DNA of 64,000 bases, from assembly GCA_029261035.1 (NCBI GenBank), contig JAJDCD010000008.1, positions 124,001 to 188,000 on the forward strand. Direction: 5' to 3'. The stretch's first letter is position 1, and every line of letters begins with the position of its first letter. A model generated the notes under the pieces. The model was not told the origin of the DNA, ran no database searches, and worked only from the letters and a program-made list of their open reading frames with translations. Of this stretch, positions 47,229-55,913 are shown piece by piece. This DNA is from Candidatus Omnitrophota bacterium. GTDB taxonomy: Bacteria > Omnitrophota > Omnitrophia > Omnitrophales > JACROU01. The translations under genes were made by a program, and so were the position numbers.

Positions 47229-47750
47229 CTACCAATCTTCCACAATTCGGTCAACAATATTACGAGCTAGTTTTTCAATTGCATTTCTAGCTGCTTGAGA
47301 TTCACTAATAGAGTTTGGTCCAGATAAAGAGTAAATAAAGCTACCACTAAAATTAGGTTCTGTCCAAATGACCTCTTGCGTTCTCAAATCTCTTAAAGTC
47401 AATTCAACAACAACAAATAATCGAAAACGATCAACCCGTTCTAAGTCATCATAACCAACAGCTTCTTGCTCAAAACGAAATAAACTGATATCAAGAACAG
47501 AGTCAGCTTGTTTTACATCTTTCAACCTTAAGTTCCCGTCAAAAATAACACGGTCTCGAACAGCGTTAGTGATAGATGTTTCTAACCCAGATTCATAAGT
47601 GTAAGAAGTTTTAATATTAATAGCATTAACAACAGCTGGAATTGCAATAGATGTAATTCCGTTAGGAAGATTCGCTTTTTGCGTATAACCACAACCTGAG
47701 ATCAAACTAACAAATAACAAAAGACCTAAGCACTTATATAGCTTGTTCAC
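47229..47750 (-). CDS. lptE: LPS-assembly lipoprotein LptE
   Basis: 173 aa. Lipobox LISGC at about residue 16-20 anchors it to the outer membrane, followed by GYTQKANLPNGITSIAIPAV, the LptE opening block. Later ETSITNAVRDRVIFDGNLRL and VVVELTLRDLRTQEVIW fit the family. It plugs the LptD barrel in LPS export. Start is GTG at 47750 with GGAGG 5 bases upstream. LptD is not in the window. Confidence 0.9.
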   Translation of the reverse strand: MNKLYKCLGLLLFVSLISGCGYTQKANLPNGITSIAIPAVVNAINIKTSYTYESGLETSITNAVRDRVIFDGNLRLKDVKQADSVLDISLFRFEQEAVGYDDLERVDRFRLFVVVELTLRDLRTQEVIWTEPNFSGSFIYSLSGPNSISESQAARNAIEKLARNIVDRIVEDW

Positions 47751-47800
47751 TCAAACCTCCAAAATTAACTAAAACTTAGATTAACAAAAACTTTCAAACT

Positions 47801-50800
47801 TTAACGAGCTACAGTTGCTTGCTCAGAACTCAAATTAGAAATAAGCTGAATCACTTCATTTAGACGCCCTTGAACCACTTGTTTTTCAGAAAGCAACAGT
47901 TCGTAACGGTCATCAGCACTCTTCCTCAACGACTGTATCGAACGATCCAGTTCTTCCAATTTCTTTCTAAAAACAGACTCTTGTTTTTCAAGAAGCTCTT
48001 TTTCTTCTTCAATAAATTTATTGATATCTTTATCAATTCCAATCAACTCTTTAGTAACATTGGATTTTTCTTTCTCTGCTTTCTTATCTCTCTTCAAGTC
48101 CTTTAGTTCTGAAAAAGAAATATTGTTAGCCTGCAAAGAATTTTGAATTTCTAATTGAAGCCTCTGCTTCAACTTCAATATGTTTTTATTTTTATTAATA
48201 ATCAACGATTTTACACCTTTAACCTCTTGACTCAATCGTTCGTATTCTACTTTCTTTTCATCTGAAAAAGCAGATTCTTGAATGACTGCTGGGGCTTGTT
48301 TTGATGAAATGGTCTCTGTCACAGCAACAGCTAAATCACTTTGACTTTGAGAAGAATATACTTCTGAGCCAGAAGATTTGCCCTCTAAGGCAAATGCTGC
48401 CAATCGAGAATTAATACCTGCCCATTCCTGCTCCAAGAAAGAAAGCTTTTGCGTTTCTTTATCCAGCTGATTAATCAAAGCTGTTTTCTTATCTTTGCGA
48501 GGGATGATTTTTGAAGCAAAATCAATTGTTTCTCCCAAAACATTCGAAGGTCTCTCAACCAGAACAGATCTAAACCTAAAGTTATTCATAGACTTTCCTT
48601 TTTTCTTCAATAGGTCTAAATTTTTATCGAGCTTTTCAATCTCTCGCCCTCTTGCCTCAATCATAATATTATCTAGCTCAATGGAGTCTTTAAGCTCTGA
48701 AATAAGAAAAGCTTCGTTTCCAGAAGCCTTAGAAACCTTAGCCGCTTCCTTGTTCATAATACTTTCTTCACTTCCCATTCCAAGAAAGAAGTACTTCACC
48801 CATTTTCCAGTTCCTTTAGCCGCCCCACCCACAGGTCCTAACATGCCTTGGTTCTGTCTCTCTTTGAGTAATTCGGCTAGCTCACTCAATTTATCCGTCT
48901 TCTGAGTTTGACGGTCCTCAATTTCTTCAATGCGTAACCGGATATCTTTTTCTACTTGCTTTATTTTTTTCTTAAGTGCAATGCGCTCCCGACGTTGCTC
49001 TAATGTCATATCTTTCATTTCAGCTGTTAATGAAATAGGCTCCTTATTTTCAAACTCAACACTATCTATAACTTTTTCATTTTCTTCTTCAGCTTCTGCC
49101 AATGCAACATCAGCAACCAACTCTTTTTCGAAAGATGTCTGAATGGTTTGTATCACATCCTTAGCTTTAGCAATACGCTGTTCAGTTTTCTGCCTTTGAT
49201 TCACTAAAGAAAGGAATGTTTCCCTTTCTGTCTGAGAGCTATTACCATCAAAAGGATTAATCTTTGTAATGGTCCCCCCTACAATTTCTGCAGGGTACTT
49301 AGCTAAGCTAATAGGTGCTTTAGCTATCTGACCTACTTTACCCAAAATAGAACTTCCAAATTTAGAAAACGATTCCTGTATCTCTTTATACTGAGATTTC
49401 AACTGGGACAATGTTTCCTCTTCTAAATCTAACTTCTGTTTCAATGTGCTAATTTGAGGATTTTGAGATAATACATCCTTAACCACAGGCTCGTCTTGTT
49501 CCAAAACTTCCAAACCCCAAGGGCCAACAGAAGCTAAACGAACTTTAAGGTTTTGCTTCTCTGAATACAACTCTTCTTTTTCAGATTTTAATTTTTGAAG
49601 TTTTTCATTCAACTTCTCAAGATCTTTTTCTTTATACCTCATAATAGCTTGTAGCTCTAACTCTTTCCCACCCATAAAAGGCATTTTTTCCAATAAACGG
49701 AACCTGTCTGTACGAACACCAAACTGCTCTTCCAATCGGATTAGGTCAGATTCTCTACGCGACAAAGAATACTTTTCAGCATCCAAACTATCCTGCCAAC
49801 GATCTAAAGCTTTTTGCAAACTATCTGATGGATTTTTTTTCAACAATTTCTTTTTCTTATTTAATGACTTTTGACGCTCACCTATTTCTTTTTTGTCTCT
49901 TTCAAGGGCATTTCTTCTTAGCTTTAAACTTTGTTTTTTATTCTTATCAAAGCTTGACTCTTCTTTGTCTAAAGTTTTTTGAAGTGATTTAATTTTATCC
50001 TTTTCGCCTTTTAACTGACTAGAGTCAAAGCCATCCCTAATCTCTATCGCCTCTTTACGAGCTTGCAAATCTCGCCTTTTAGCTTCCAGCTGTTGAGAAC
50101 GTTGTTCTAAAAATTCCCCGGGTTTTCTCAACTGATTAATTTTACTCTTAGCCTGTCTACCCCATTCCGTATCAGGATACAGACGAACAACATCCTCATA
50201 ATAAATAATTGCTGATTCTAAATAATTATCCTTTTCATAAAACTCACCTATTTTAAAATTCTTTTCAGCCGCTTTTTGCTTAATCACATTCTTTAATTTT
50301 ATCGCCTTATCAACGACAGGACTGTCAGGGTATTGTTTGATAAATTCATCAAAATTTTCAGAAGCTTTTTCTAAGCTTCTAAAATCACGGTCTGGACTCG
50401 AATTTCTCAAGAAAACACTTTCAGCCATTTCAAATCGAGCGTCATCCACCAAAACACTATCAGGATAATTATCAATTAAGGCTTGATACGCTTCTCCCGC
50501 TTTCCCAATCTCTTTGTTTTCTCTATAAGCTTGTGCTAAACGGTATTGAGCCTGGTCACCATAAGCGCTGTATGGAGAGGTTTCAACAATCTTTGAAAAC
50601 ACTTCAATAGCCTTGGTAATTGAAGGAACAACCCTCATTCCCAAAAACTTTTCTTTTTTACCACCCACATAAAGCATTCCAATATTAAATTGCTTTTCTA
50701 CCACTTCGTCCACACGTTCAGATTGCGGGTAATCTTCGATTATTTTCTGATAATTCTTAAAAGCCTTAAAGAAATTAGCATTCTCTTCCTGAATTTGCCC

Positions 50801-51070
50801 TAAGAAAAACAAAGATTCCGCAGCTAACACAGAAGATGGAAATTGTTTTATCAAATCTTCAAACTCATTCTGGGCTCGTTTATAGTTTTTCTCTTTATAG
50901 AACCCAAGGGAATATTTAAACTGTTCATCAGCAGAATCCTCAATAGAAGATTGTGGATTGATAAACTTCCCCTGTTCTGGGGACCAAACCCAATAAGCAG
51001 CTCCAGTAGAATTGATTCCAAAAGCAAATACTAAGATTAAAACAAGAACCTTCAATTTCTTAATTGACAT
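47801..51070 (-). CDS. Exported TPR (BamD-like) plus very long coiled-coil protein
   Basis: 1089 aa from the ATG at 51070 (MSIKKLKVLV), with AGAGGTG upstream; the frame is open to 51106. A signal peptide without lipobox cysteine (cut near AA-YWVW) leads to YWVWSPEQGKFINP, then tetratricopeptide repeats (about 40-320: EQFKYSLGFYKEKNYKRAQ, AESLFFLGQIQEENANFFK, AQYRLAQAYRENKEIGKAG, DARFEMAESVFL), like BamD/YbgF. Residues about 320-1085 are charged coiled coil broken by short hydrophobic, glycine- and proline-rich segments: KMPFMGGKELELQ, GSSILGKVGQIAKAPISLAK, GPVGGAAKGTGKWVKYFFLG, VLGETIDFASKIIP. The role is unknown; it looks like a long periplasmic strut or an envelope assembly scaffold. Confidence 0.75.
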   Translation of the reverse strand: MSIKKLKVLVLILVFAFGINSTGAAYWVWSPEQGKFINPQSSIEDSADEQFKYSLGFYKEKNYKRAQNEFEDLIKQFPSSVLAAESLFFLGQIQEENANFFKAFKNYQKIIEDYPQSERVDEVVEKQFNIGMLYVGGKKEKFLGMRVVPSITKAIEVFSKIVETSPYSAYGDQAQYRLAQAYRENKEIGKAGEAYQALIDNYPDSVLVDDARFEMAESVFLRNSSPDRDFRSLEKASENFDEFIKQYPDSPVVDKAIKLKNVIKQKAAEKNFKIGEFYEKDNYLESAIIYYEDVVRLYPDTEWGRQAKSKINQLRKPGEFLEQRSQQLEAKRRDLQARKEAIEIRDGFDSSQLKGEKDKIKSLQKTLDKEESSFDKNKKQSLKLRRNALERDKKEIGERQKSLNKKKKLLKKNPSDSLQKALDRWQDSLDAEKYSLSRRESDLIRLEEQFGVRTDRFRLLEKMPFMGGKELELQAIMRYKEKDLEKLNEKLQKLKSEKEELYSEKQNLKVRLASVGPWGLEVLEQDEPVVKDVLSQNPQISTLKQKLDLEEETLSQLKSQYKEIQESFSKFGSSILGKVGQIAKAPISLAKYPAEIVGGTITKINPFDGNSSQTERETFLSLVNQRQKTEQRIAKAKDVIQTIQTSFEKELVADVALAEAEEENEKVIDSVEFENKEPISLTAEMKDMTLEQRRERIALKKKIKQVEKDIRLRIEEIEDRQTQKTDKLSELAELLKERQNQGMLGPVGGAAKGTGKWVKYFFLGMGSEESIMNKEAAKVSKASGNEAFLISELKDSIELDNIMIEARGREIEKLDKNLDLLKKKGKSMNNFRFRSVLVERPSNVLGETIDFASKIIPRKDKKTALINQLDKETQKLSFLEQEWAGINSRLAAFALEGKSSGSEVYSSQSQSDLAVAVTETISSKQAPAVIQESAFSDEKKVEYERLSQEVKGVKSLIINKNKNILKLKQRLQLEIQNSLQANNISFSELKDLKRDKKAEKEKSNVTKELIGIDKDINKFIEEEKELLEKQESVFRKKLEELDRSIQSLRKSADDRYELLLSEKQVVQGRLNEVIQLISNLSSEQATVAR

Positions 51071-51116
51071 AGAAGAACACCTCTTTAAAATAAATTTGTC
51101 TTGCAAGTAAGCCTAT

Positions 51117-51125
51117 ATTATAACA
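51117..51125 (-). promoter_or_regulatory. Extended -10 promoter for the TPR/coiled-coil gene
   Basis: Minus strand reads TGTTATAAT (51125-51117), an extended -10 with a perfect TATAAT, about 47 bases before the ATG at 51070. No good -35 is needed for this class. Confidence 0.5.
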
Positions 51126-51174
51126 CTTTTTAGGTCCTTCCTCATATAGTTTATTATGGCTTTACAACAGGATA

Positions 51175-51207
51175 AAAAGGGTTAAAAGTAAAATTCTTAA
51201 CCCTTTT
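51175..51207 (-). terminator. Intrinsic terminator after comEC
   Basis: AAAAGGGTTAA (51175-51185) pairs with TTAACCCTTTT (51197-51207). Read on the minus strand the stem ends in CCCTTTTTA, and it lies 37 bases after the comEC stop. It is also symmetric enough to act from the other side. Confidence 0.8.
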
Positions 51208-51243
51208 ATTTTAAATAACTTAGAGCTCCCCCACCCCTATAGC

Positions 51244-53562
51244 TCATCTTCTCATTGGATTTATAGCATACCCATCCCTCATTTTAGTCAGTTTGAGTCC
51301 GCCATCCCTATTGAACTCAAAAACACCGACTCCTTGCCTTTCAAATAACTCCCGTACTTCCGACGATATTTTCAAAATTAAAATTTGCTTGGGTTTTAAA
51401 TCAAGAATTGAAGAAATAACGGGATCTTCAACATGACTAATGGAATCATGAAGATAGAGCACATCAAAAAAAGAATTTAAAGAACGGATGAATGAATTAT
51501 CCTTATAATCTAAGACGCAGATTCGAACGCCTTCAAAATCAAGAATAACACCCATCTCTTTCTTTAAGGGAAGAACCATATTCTTTTCATTTCCTGGAGT
51601 TAAAATATTTTTCAAGCTTCCCTTATCTTTCTTTATTGCTTTAATACTTCTCATAAACATTTCATCTTTTGGATAGGGCCATGGAAAATGAAGAGTTCGA
51701 ACAAAACCATAGTTCGTCAGTTTTTCAAGAGATCCCCAATAATTTTTGTTTTTAGATGTGACCCAAACATCCTCCAACGATCGAATCCCCCAATATTTTA
51801 ATATCGAACATATAGAATTTTTATTCTTAGGCCCCAGATTGATTAACGAACTCTCAAATGGTTTTTCTTTTAAAATTAAAATGGGGGCTTTTCCATGATA
51901 TAAAAACACGACACTTTTTTGATATTGGCTCCATGGAACTAGCATACATACTGAAATGATAACTATAGAAAATATCAGCATACTTTTTTTCCACAATTCC
52001 CATTGCCGATAACTTTGGAAACAAAAACACACAAAGCAACTATAATACATAACTACAAGCATTAGAGAAGGCCTGGATAAATAAAAATAAGAATTACTAG
52101 CTACAGACAAAACATCCACTACGACCAATGCCCCTTGAAGCAAACTCGCTGGCAACTTTCCTAGAAGAATGCCTAAGGGCAAAGACACAAAACTCAGAGG
52201 CAGAATAAAAAACAAAAGCATAAGAGAGAAAATTAAAATCGGGACAATAATAAGATTGCTAATCAAGCTCGTAACAGTAACCATATTAAAATACCAAAGA
52301 ATCAATGGCCACAATCCAAAAAAGACTACAATGCTTGCAATCGCCGTAGAGAGAAAAAATCGAATTACGTTCTTAGTGACAGGTTGTTGATTTATGAAAT
52401 GGGAATGCACATCAAAAAGAATAAAATAACGTTCTAACTCAGGTGTAATAAAAATTAAAAAAGCAACCGCCACAAAGGATAATTGAAGAGAAGGTGAAAA
52501 TAAAGATTGAGGGTTCATTAAAAGAATTAGAAATAATGCTAGAAAAATATTTGAAACAACTTCGCTTTTTCTTTGAATCAAAACTCCTACCATTACAGCA
52601 AAGATCATTATCCCAGCTCTCACAATTGGGATTTGAGATCCTACAAATGGTACATAGATTAAAATCACACAACAGCAAAAAAAGGCAGCGCTTTTTCTAC
52701 TGAATCCCATTAATAAGAAAAGGAAATAACACCCTCCCACAATAAGGGATATATGAAATCCACTGATCACTAAAACATGTATTGTTCCCGTATTTCTAAA
52801 GTCTTCTATAATATCTTTGGGGATATTTTTTTTATTTCCTGTTAACAGAGCTTTAAAAAGAGCACTTTCAGGCATTTGAAATATTTTATCTAGATGCTTC
52901 TCGAAGCTTATTCTAAGTCGCGAAAGATAGGGGGAAATACCTGATGCCTTATAAGAAAGAATGAGTACATTTTTCTTAGCTACGCTCAAAAGAACCGAGT
53001 TAATTCCTCTTTGACTTAAATACTCTTTATAGTCAAACTCCCCCAAATTCATTATTTCTCTTGGACGAGATAATTCCCCAAAAACTCGAACACGATCGTT
53101 TATTTGCGGAACCCGATTAGGCTGAATAACGGTAACACGAACTTTTCCACGAACTTCCCTTCTTAAAATAGATCCTTCCAGACGACCTAACTTAGGCTGC
53201 CACCAACCACTTGACTCTAAATCAAAAATGATTTTACGTCTCTTACCCTTTACTCTCTCATCAACAAAAGAAACAACATGCCCCTCTAAATAACCTTTTC
53301 CACTCTGAAGCTCTACAGATAAATCACCATTCTGTTTCATTGCATTGGAATAAAGGATTCCAAAAAAAATTAAGAACAAACAACATAACAGAAAAAATAA
53401 ACGCCACCCCTTAACTAATATTAAATAAAAAAATATTAATAGTAAAATACAGAAAGTGAGTAAGGGATGAAAAAAATCTGTATAACATTCTAAGAGTATT
53501 CCAAAAGAAAAACATAAGGTAGCCCAAACGACAGGACGTTGAACTGTCTCAAAACGCCACAT
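51244..53562 (-). CDS. comEC: ComEC/Rec2-family DNA uptake channel protein
   Basis: 772 aa. N-terminal membrane region and DUF4131-like domain (YLEGHVVSFVDERV, RVRVFGELSRPREIMNLGEFDYKEYL), then the competence core (TGTIHVLVISGFHISLIVGG, QIPIVRAGIMIF, NPQSLFSPSLQLSFVAV), with about ten membrane segments in total. The C-terminal beta-lactamase-like domain (about 540-772) is present but its metal residues (usual DxGQGD and HxDxDH) are replaced, for example by LYHGKAPILIL and SKNKNYW. ComEC passes single-stranded DNA through the inner membrane. The start ATG at 53562 overlaps the stop of an upstream small frame. Confidence 0.87.
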   Translation of the reverse strand: MWRFETVQRPVVWATLCFSFGILLECYTDFFHPLLTFCILLLIFFYLILVKGWRLFFLLCCLFLIFFGILYSNAMKQNGDLSVELQSGKGYLEGHVVSFVDERVKGKRRKIIFDLESSGWWQPKLGRLEGSILRREVRGKVRVTVIQPNRVPQINDRVRVFGELSRPREIMNLGEFDYKEYLSQRGINSVLLSVAKKNVLILSYKASGISPYLSRLRISFEKHLDKIFQMPESALFKALLTGNKKNIPKDIIEDFRNTGTIHVLVISGFHISLIVGGCYFLFLLMGFSRKSAAFFCCCVILIYVPFVGSQIPIVRAGIMIFAVMVGVLIQRKSEVVSNIFLALFLILLMNPQSLFSPSLQLSFVAVAFLIFITPELERYFILFDVHSHFINQQPVTKNVIRFFLSTAIASIVVFFGLWPLILWYFNMVTVTSLISNLIIVPILIFSLMLLFFILPLSFVSLPLGILLGKLPASLLQGALVVVDVLSVASNSYFYLSRPSLMLVVMYYSCFVCFCFQSYRQWELWKKSMLIFSIVIISVCMLVPWSQYQKSVVFLYHGKAPILILKEKPFESSLINLGPKNKNSICSILKYWGIRSLEDVWVTSKNKNYWGSLEKLTNYGFVRTLHFPWPYPKDEMFMRSIKAIKKDKGSLKNILTPGNEKNMVLPLKKEMGVILDFEGVRICVLDYKDNSFIRSLNSFFDVLYLHDSISHVEDPVISSILDLKPKQILILKISSEVRELFERQGVGVFEFNRDGGLKLTKMRDGYAINPMRR

Positions 53563-53657
53563 TACATTTTACGAATTAAAACAAGAAAATAAGAAGCAAA
53601 AAGAATAACAAAAATAGTTAGCCCTATCCATTTGTAATAGTAAAAGTCTCTATCCAT
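53562..53657 (-). CDS. 31-aa single-pass membrane peptide, coupled to comEC
   Basis: ATG at 53657 begins MDRDFYYYKWIG, a hydrophobic helix follows (about residues 10-28), then IRKM. The stop TAA shares one base with the comEC ATG (TAATG), a classic coupling arrangement. It begins 8 bases after the stop of the PC4-like gene. The ribosome site is weak (AAGGG, 11 bases upstream). No family recognised. Confidence 0.45.
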   Translation of the reverse strand: MDRDFYYYKWIGLTIFVILFASYFLVLIRKM

Positions 53658-53665
53658 TTTTACTA

Positions 53666-53899
53666 TTACCCTTGAAGTCTGCTTAATTCATTTTCAACAC
53701 GAGCAATTCCTTTTTTTAACTCGAAATAATATTTAGGATTAATCCTTAGAGCTTTCTTGGAAGGTCTATAATCTCCTTGTTCCTCTGCCTTAAAATAAAC
53801 TCTCTGATCTATAAAGGGTTTTCCTTCATAAACACCACAAACAATTCTAATCTCTTCTTGTTCATTAATCTGAAACGAGTGCAAAATCTTCTCTTCCAT
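53666..53899 (-). CDS. PC4/p15-like (YdbC-type) transcriptional coactivator-fold protein
   Basis: 77 aa from the ATG at 53899 (MEEKILHSFQIN), with AGGAGG 6 bases upstream. The sequence EEIRIVCGVYEGKPFIDQRVYF then YRPSKKALRINPKYYFELKKGI follows the PC4 pattern: strand, E/K-G-K-x-Y/F-[V/I]-D-[I/x]-R, then a P-[T/S]-K-K-G-like turn and a helix. These proteins bind single-stranded DNA as dimers. Being in front of comEC suggests a part in handling imported single strands, but this is inference. Confidence 0.75.
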   Translation of the reverse strand: MEEKILHSFQINEQEEIRIVCGVYEGKPFIDQRVYFKAEEQGDYRPSKKALRINPKYYFELKKGIARVENELSRLQG

Positions 53900-53943
53900 T
53901 ACCAACCTCCTATTTATATTATAAATAATTAATATTATTATTT

Positions 53944-53971
53944 ATTATATATAAATATAAAGAATAAGCAA
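53944..53971 (-). promoter_or_regulatory. Candidate promoter for the PC4-comEC operon
   Basis: Minus strand: TTGCTT (53971-53966), 16 bp, TATAAT (53949-53944), about 45 bases before the PC4-like start, inside a run of almost pure A/T. Only the -10 is a perfect match. Confidence 0.5.
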
Positions 53972-53972
53972 T

Positions 53973-54284
53973 TTATTTTTTAATTTTTAGGAATTTTACC
54001 TTAGAATAAACCCAAAGAATAACTACAAAAGTAATAAAAGAAAAGCCCATGAAGAAATCTTCTATCGGAATAGTCCCAATACGAAACCCTGATATAGCAT
54101 CTGATCCATAAAGAAATACGGGGCGTGAAGTAAGATAACCATTAACTATCAACTCTGCAAACATCATAACAGCAATAAAAATCAAAAACTTTAAATCCTT
54201 TAAAACATATGTCTTAAGAACTAAATCAAGAATAACAACAACAAGCACTGAGAGCAAGCCAAAGAGAGTATAACTAGGAATCAT
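53973..54284 (-). CDS. crtYd: Lycopene cyclase subunit, CrtYd-type
   Basis: 103 aa, three membrane segments. Heterodimeric lycopene cyclases consist of two such small proteins. The signature is NGYLTSRPVFLY then GFRIGTIPIEDFFMGFSFI, the second-half pattern (IPIED). It closes one psi end of lycopene into a beta ring together with CrtYc. It overlaps crtYc by 11 bp, is the last gene of the unit, and no terminator is visible in the short gap before the comEC promoter. Confidence 0.9.
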   Translation of the reverse strand: MIPSYTLFGLLSVLVVVILDLVLKTYVLKDLKFLIFIAVMMFAELIVNGYLTSRPVFLYGSDAISGFRIGTIPIEDFFMGFSFITFVVILWVYSKVKFLKIKK

Positions 54285-54603
54285 TTCGTTTCTCCCCTAG
54301 ACGCACTCTGAGTTGAATAACCTCATATGTAAATATAGAAATAAATCCCAGGAAAAGAAAAAATAGATACTCTTCAATAGGTAAACCCAATAGTTTTAAA
54401 CCCAATATATAATCTGGATTAAAACTCCAATGTCCTTGATGAGACGCAAAAATATCCCACAACAAATAAATTGTTGATGGCAATAAAATAGAAAACAACA
54501 TTGATTTCCAAAATCGATACAATTTCAGATCACGATGATTTGCAACAATAAGAGGTATGCTTATACAAAGTATTAAAACAATAAAATATAAATATTTAAT
54601 CAT
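54274..54603 (-). CDS. crtYc: Lycopene cyclase subunit, CrtYc-type
   Basis: 109 aa, three membrane segments. LWDIFASHQGHWSFNPDYILG followed by LLGLPIEEYLFFLFLG is the first-half signature (GLPIEE) of CrtYc/YdE-type cyclases. Start ATGA overlaps the cruF stop. In Myxococcus and Actinobacteria such pairs make gamma- or beta-carotene; with CruF also present a one-ring product is likely. Confidence 0.9.
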   Translation of the reverse strand: MIKYLYFIVLILCISIPLIVANHRDLKLYRFWKSMLFSILLPSTIYLLWDIFASHQGHWSFNPDYILGLKLLGLPIEEYLFFLFLGFISIFTYEVIQLRVRLGEKRNDS

Positions 54604-55346
54604 GAAACAGCCTGAGTTTTAATCTTTCTAATACAAACTATTGCCACAGAAATAAAAGCAAAGCTTAAAAAAGTAGGTAAATAAAAACCCTTCAATAAAA
54701 TACTCACACTAAACAAAAACCAAAGAAGAAAATAAACAACTCCAGGAACCCAGTCCAATTGATCCCAAGAGCGCTCCTCAGGAGTTTGAATAAAAAGCAA
54801 AAGACAGAAACCAAAAACAAACCAGCTTACATAGTTTGATTTAGGAATCACATTCCCCTCCCAGATCCAATAATTAAAAACAGATGTCGCAAATGGCTCT
54901 AATACAATATCAAAAGCCAAAACAAATATAGATGCAAAAAGCGCCAATAGAAGCGGAGAGGCTTTGCCCCTAAATAACTTTAAAACCAAACCATAAGAGC
55001 TAACTACAACCAAATACCACGCTAGGCCAATTAATATGGGGACACCATAGACAGAATAGCTCAAGGCATCTGTGTAAGTATATTGCCCAAAAGGGATTCC
55101 TGTATGCACTCCCAATAGCTCTATTCCAATAGCAGAAAGAACAATTAAAAAAAACTGAGAAAAAGCTCTAGACCAAGAAACGTTAAGCGCTGCCCATATA
55201 AAAATAAGTATAGAAAAGAGGATCAGTGAAACAGAAGACGTAAACGCCCATGTCTCTGGAAGCTTATCAAAAGCTACAAAGTAAAGACTGAATGGAAATA
55301 AAAAAATAGAGAGATAAGTTAAATATAAGCAAATTTTCTTAAGCAT
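54600..55346 (-). CDS. cruF: Carotenoid 1,2-hydratase of CruF family
   Basis: 248 aa, seven or eight membrane segments, DUF422-like. GVHTGIPFGQYTYTD, VPILIGLAWYLVVVSSY, FDIVLEPFATSVFNYWIWEG and the C-terminal PKSNYVSWFVFGFCLL match CruF, which adds water across the C1,2 double bond of a psi end (a tertiary hydroxyl). Overlaps the START-like gene by 8 bp and crtYc by 4 bp. Confidence 0.85.
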   Translation of the reverse strand: MLKKICLYLTYLSIFLFPFSLYFVAFDKLPETWAFTSSVSLILFSILIFIWAALNVSWSRAFSQFFLIVLSAIGIELLGVHTGIPFGQYTYTDALSYSVYGVPILIGLAWYLVVVSSYGLVLKLFRGKASPLLLALFASIFVLAFDIVLEPFATSVFNYWIWEGNVIPKSNYVSWFVFGFCLLLFIQTPEERSWDQLDWVPGVVYFLLWFLFSVSILLKGFYLPTFLSFAFISVAIVCIRKIKTQAVS

Positions 55347-55899
55347 TAACCGCTTCCAATTCTTCTTTTGAGTTTAGAATAAATTCATTTAACATTTTAT
55401 CCAACATCTCTTTAACGCGTTCACTCAAGAACTCTTCGCCCAATAAGGGGGCCATCCAATGAAATTTCAACCCATTAGAACGTGTGAATTTTAAATTCAT
55501 AGAAATATTTATTTGACTTTCATTATTCGGTTTAGGTTCTACTTTAATTTCACATCGCATAAAATCCTCTGATTCTTTAGGAGATGTGAATATCATATGA
55601 TTCGAATTTAAAACTTCTCTTTTAGAAATAAAGGTCCCTGTCATATCTCTAGCCATTGGCACAGGAATTTTTAAATCCCAAAGAAAATCCTCTCCCTTCA
55701 ATTGTTCGATACTCTCAATCCCTGGCAAGTTTCTAGAAATAAATTCAGGACTATTAAATGCCTGTAATTGATCCACGGAACGCGGCACTTCATATGTGAC
55801 AGAAGTATTCGCATTAACCACAAAATCTTTTGCATAGACACTCATAGGAATCAAACAAAAAAAACTAAAAAACAATAGACACCTTATTCCTCTAAACAT
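55339..55899 (-). CDS. Secreted START/SRPBCC-like protein
   Basis: 186 aa from the ATG at 55899 (MFRGIRCLLFFSFFC), AAGGAG 6 bases upstream; the ATG 15 bases earlier overlaps this site. A signal peptide (cut near YA-KD) leads to a domain with VTYEVPRSVDQLQAFNSPEFI, WDLKIPVPMARDMTGTFI and LKFTRSNGLKFHWMAPLLG, the alternation of strands and a last helix (EEFLSERVKEMLDKMLNEFI) expected from CoxG/START-like lipid-binding folds. It sits inside the carotenoid unit, so binding or transport of a carotenoid in the periplasm is a reasonable but untested guess. Confidence 0.55.
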   Translation of the reverse strand: MFRGIRCLLFFSFFCLIPMSVYAKDFVVNANTSVTYEVPRSVDQLQAFNSPEFISRNLPGIESIEQLKGEDFLWDLKIPVPMARDMTGTFISKREVLNSNHMIFTSPKESEDFMRCEIKVEPKPNNESQINISMNLKFTRSNGLKFHWMAPLLGEEFLSERVKEMLDKMLNEFILNSKEELEAVNA

Positions 55900-55913
55900 A
55901 ACATTCTCCTTCA

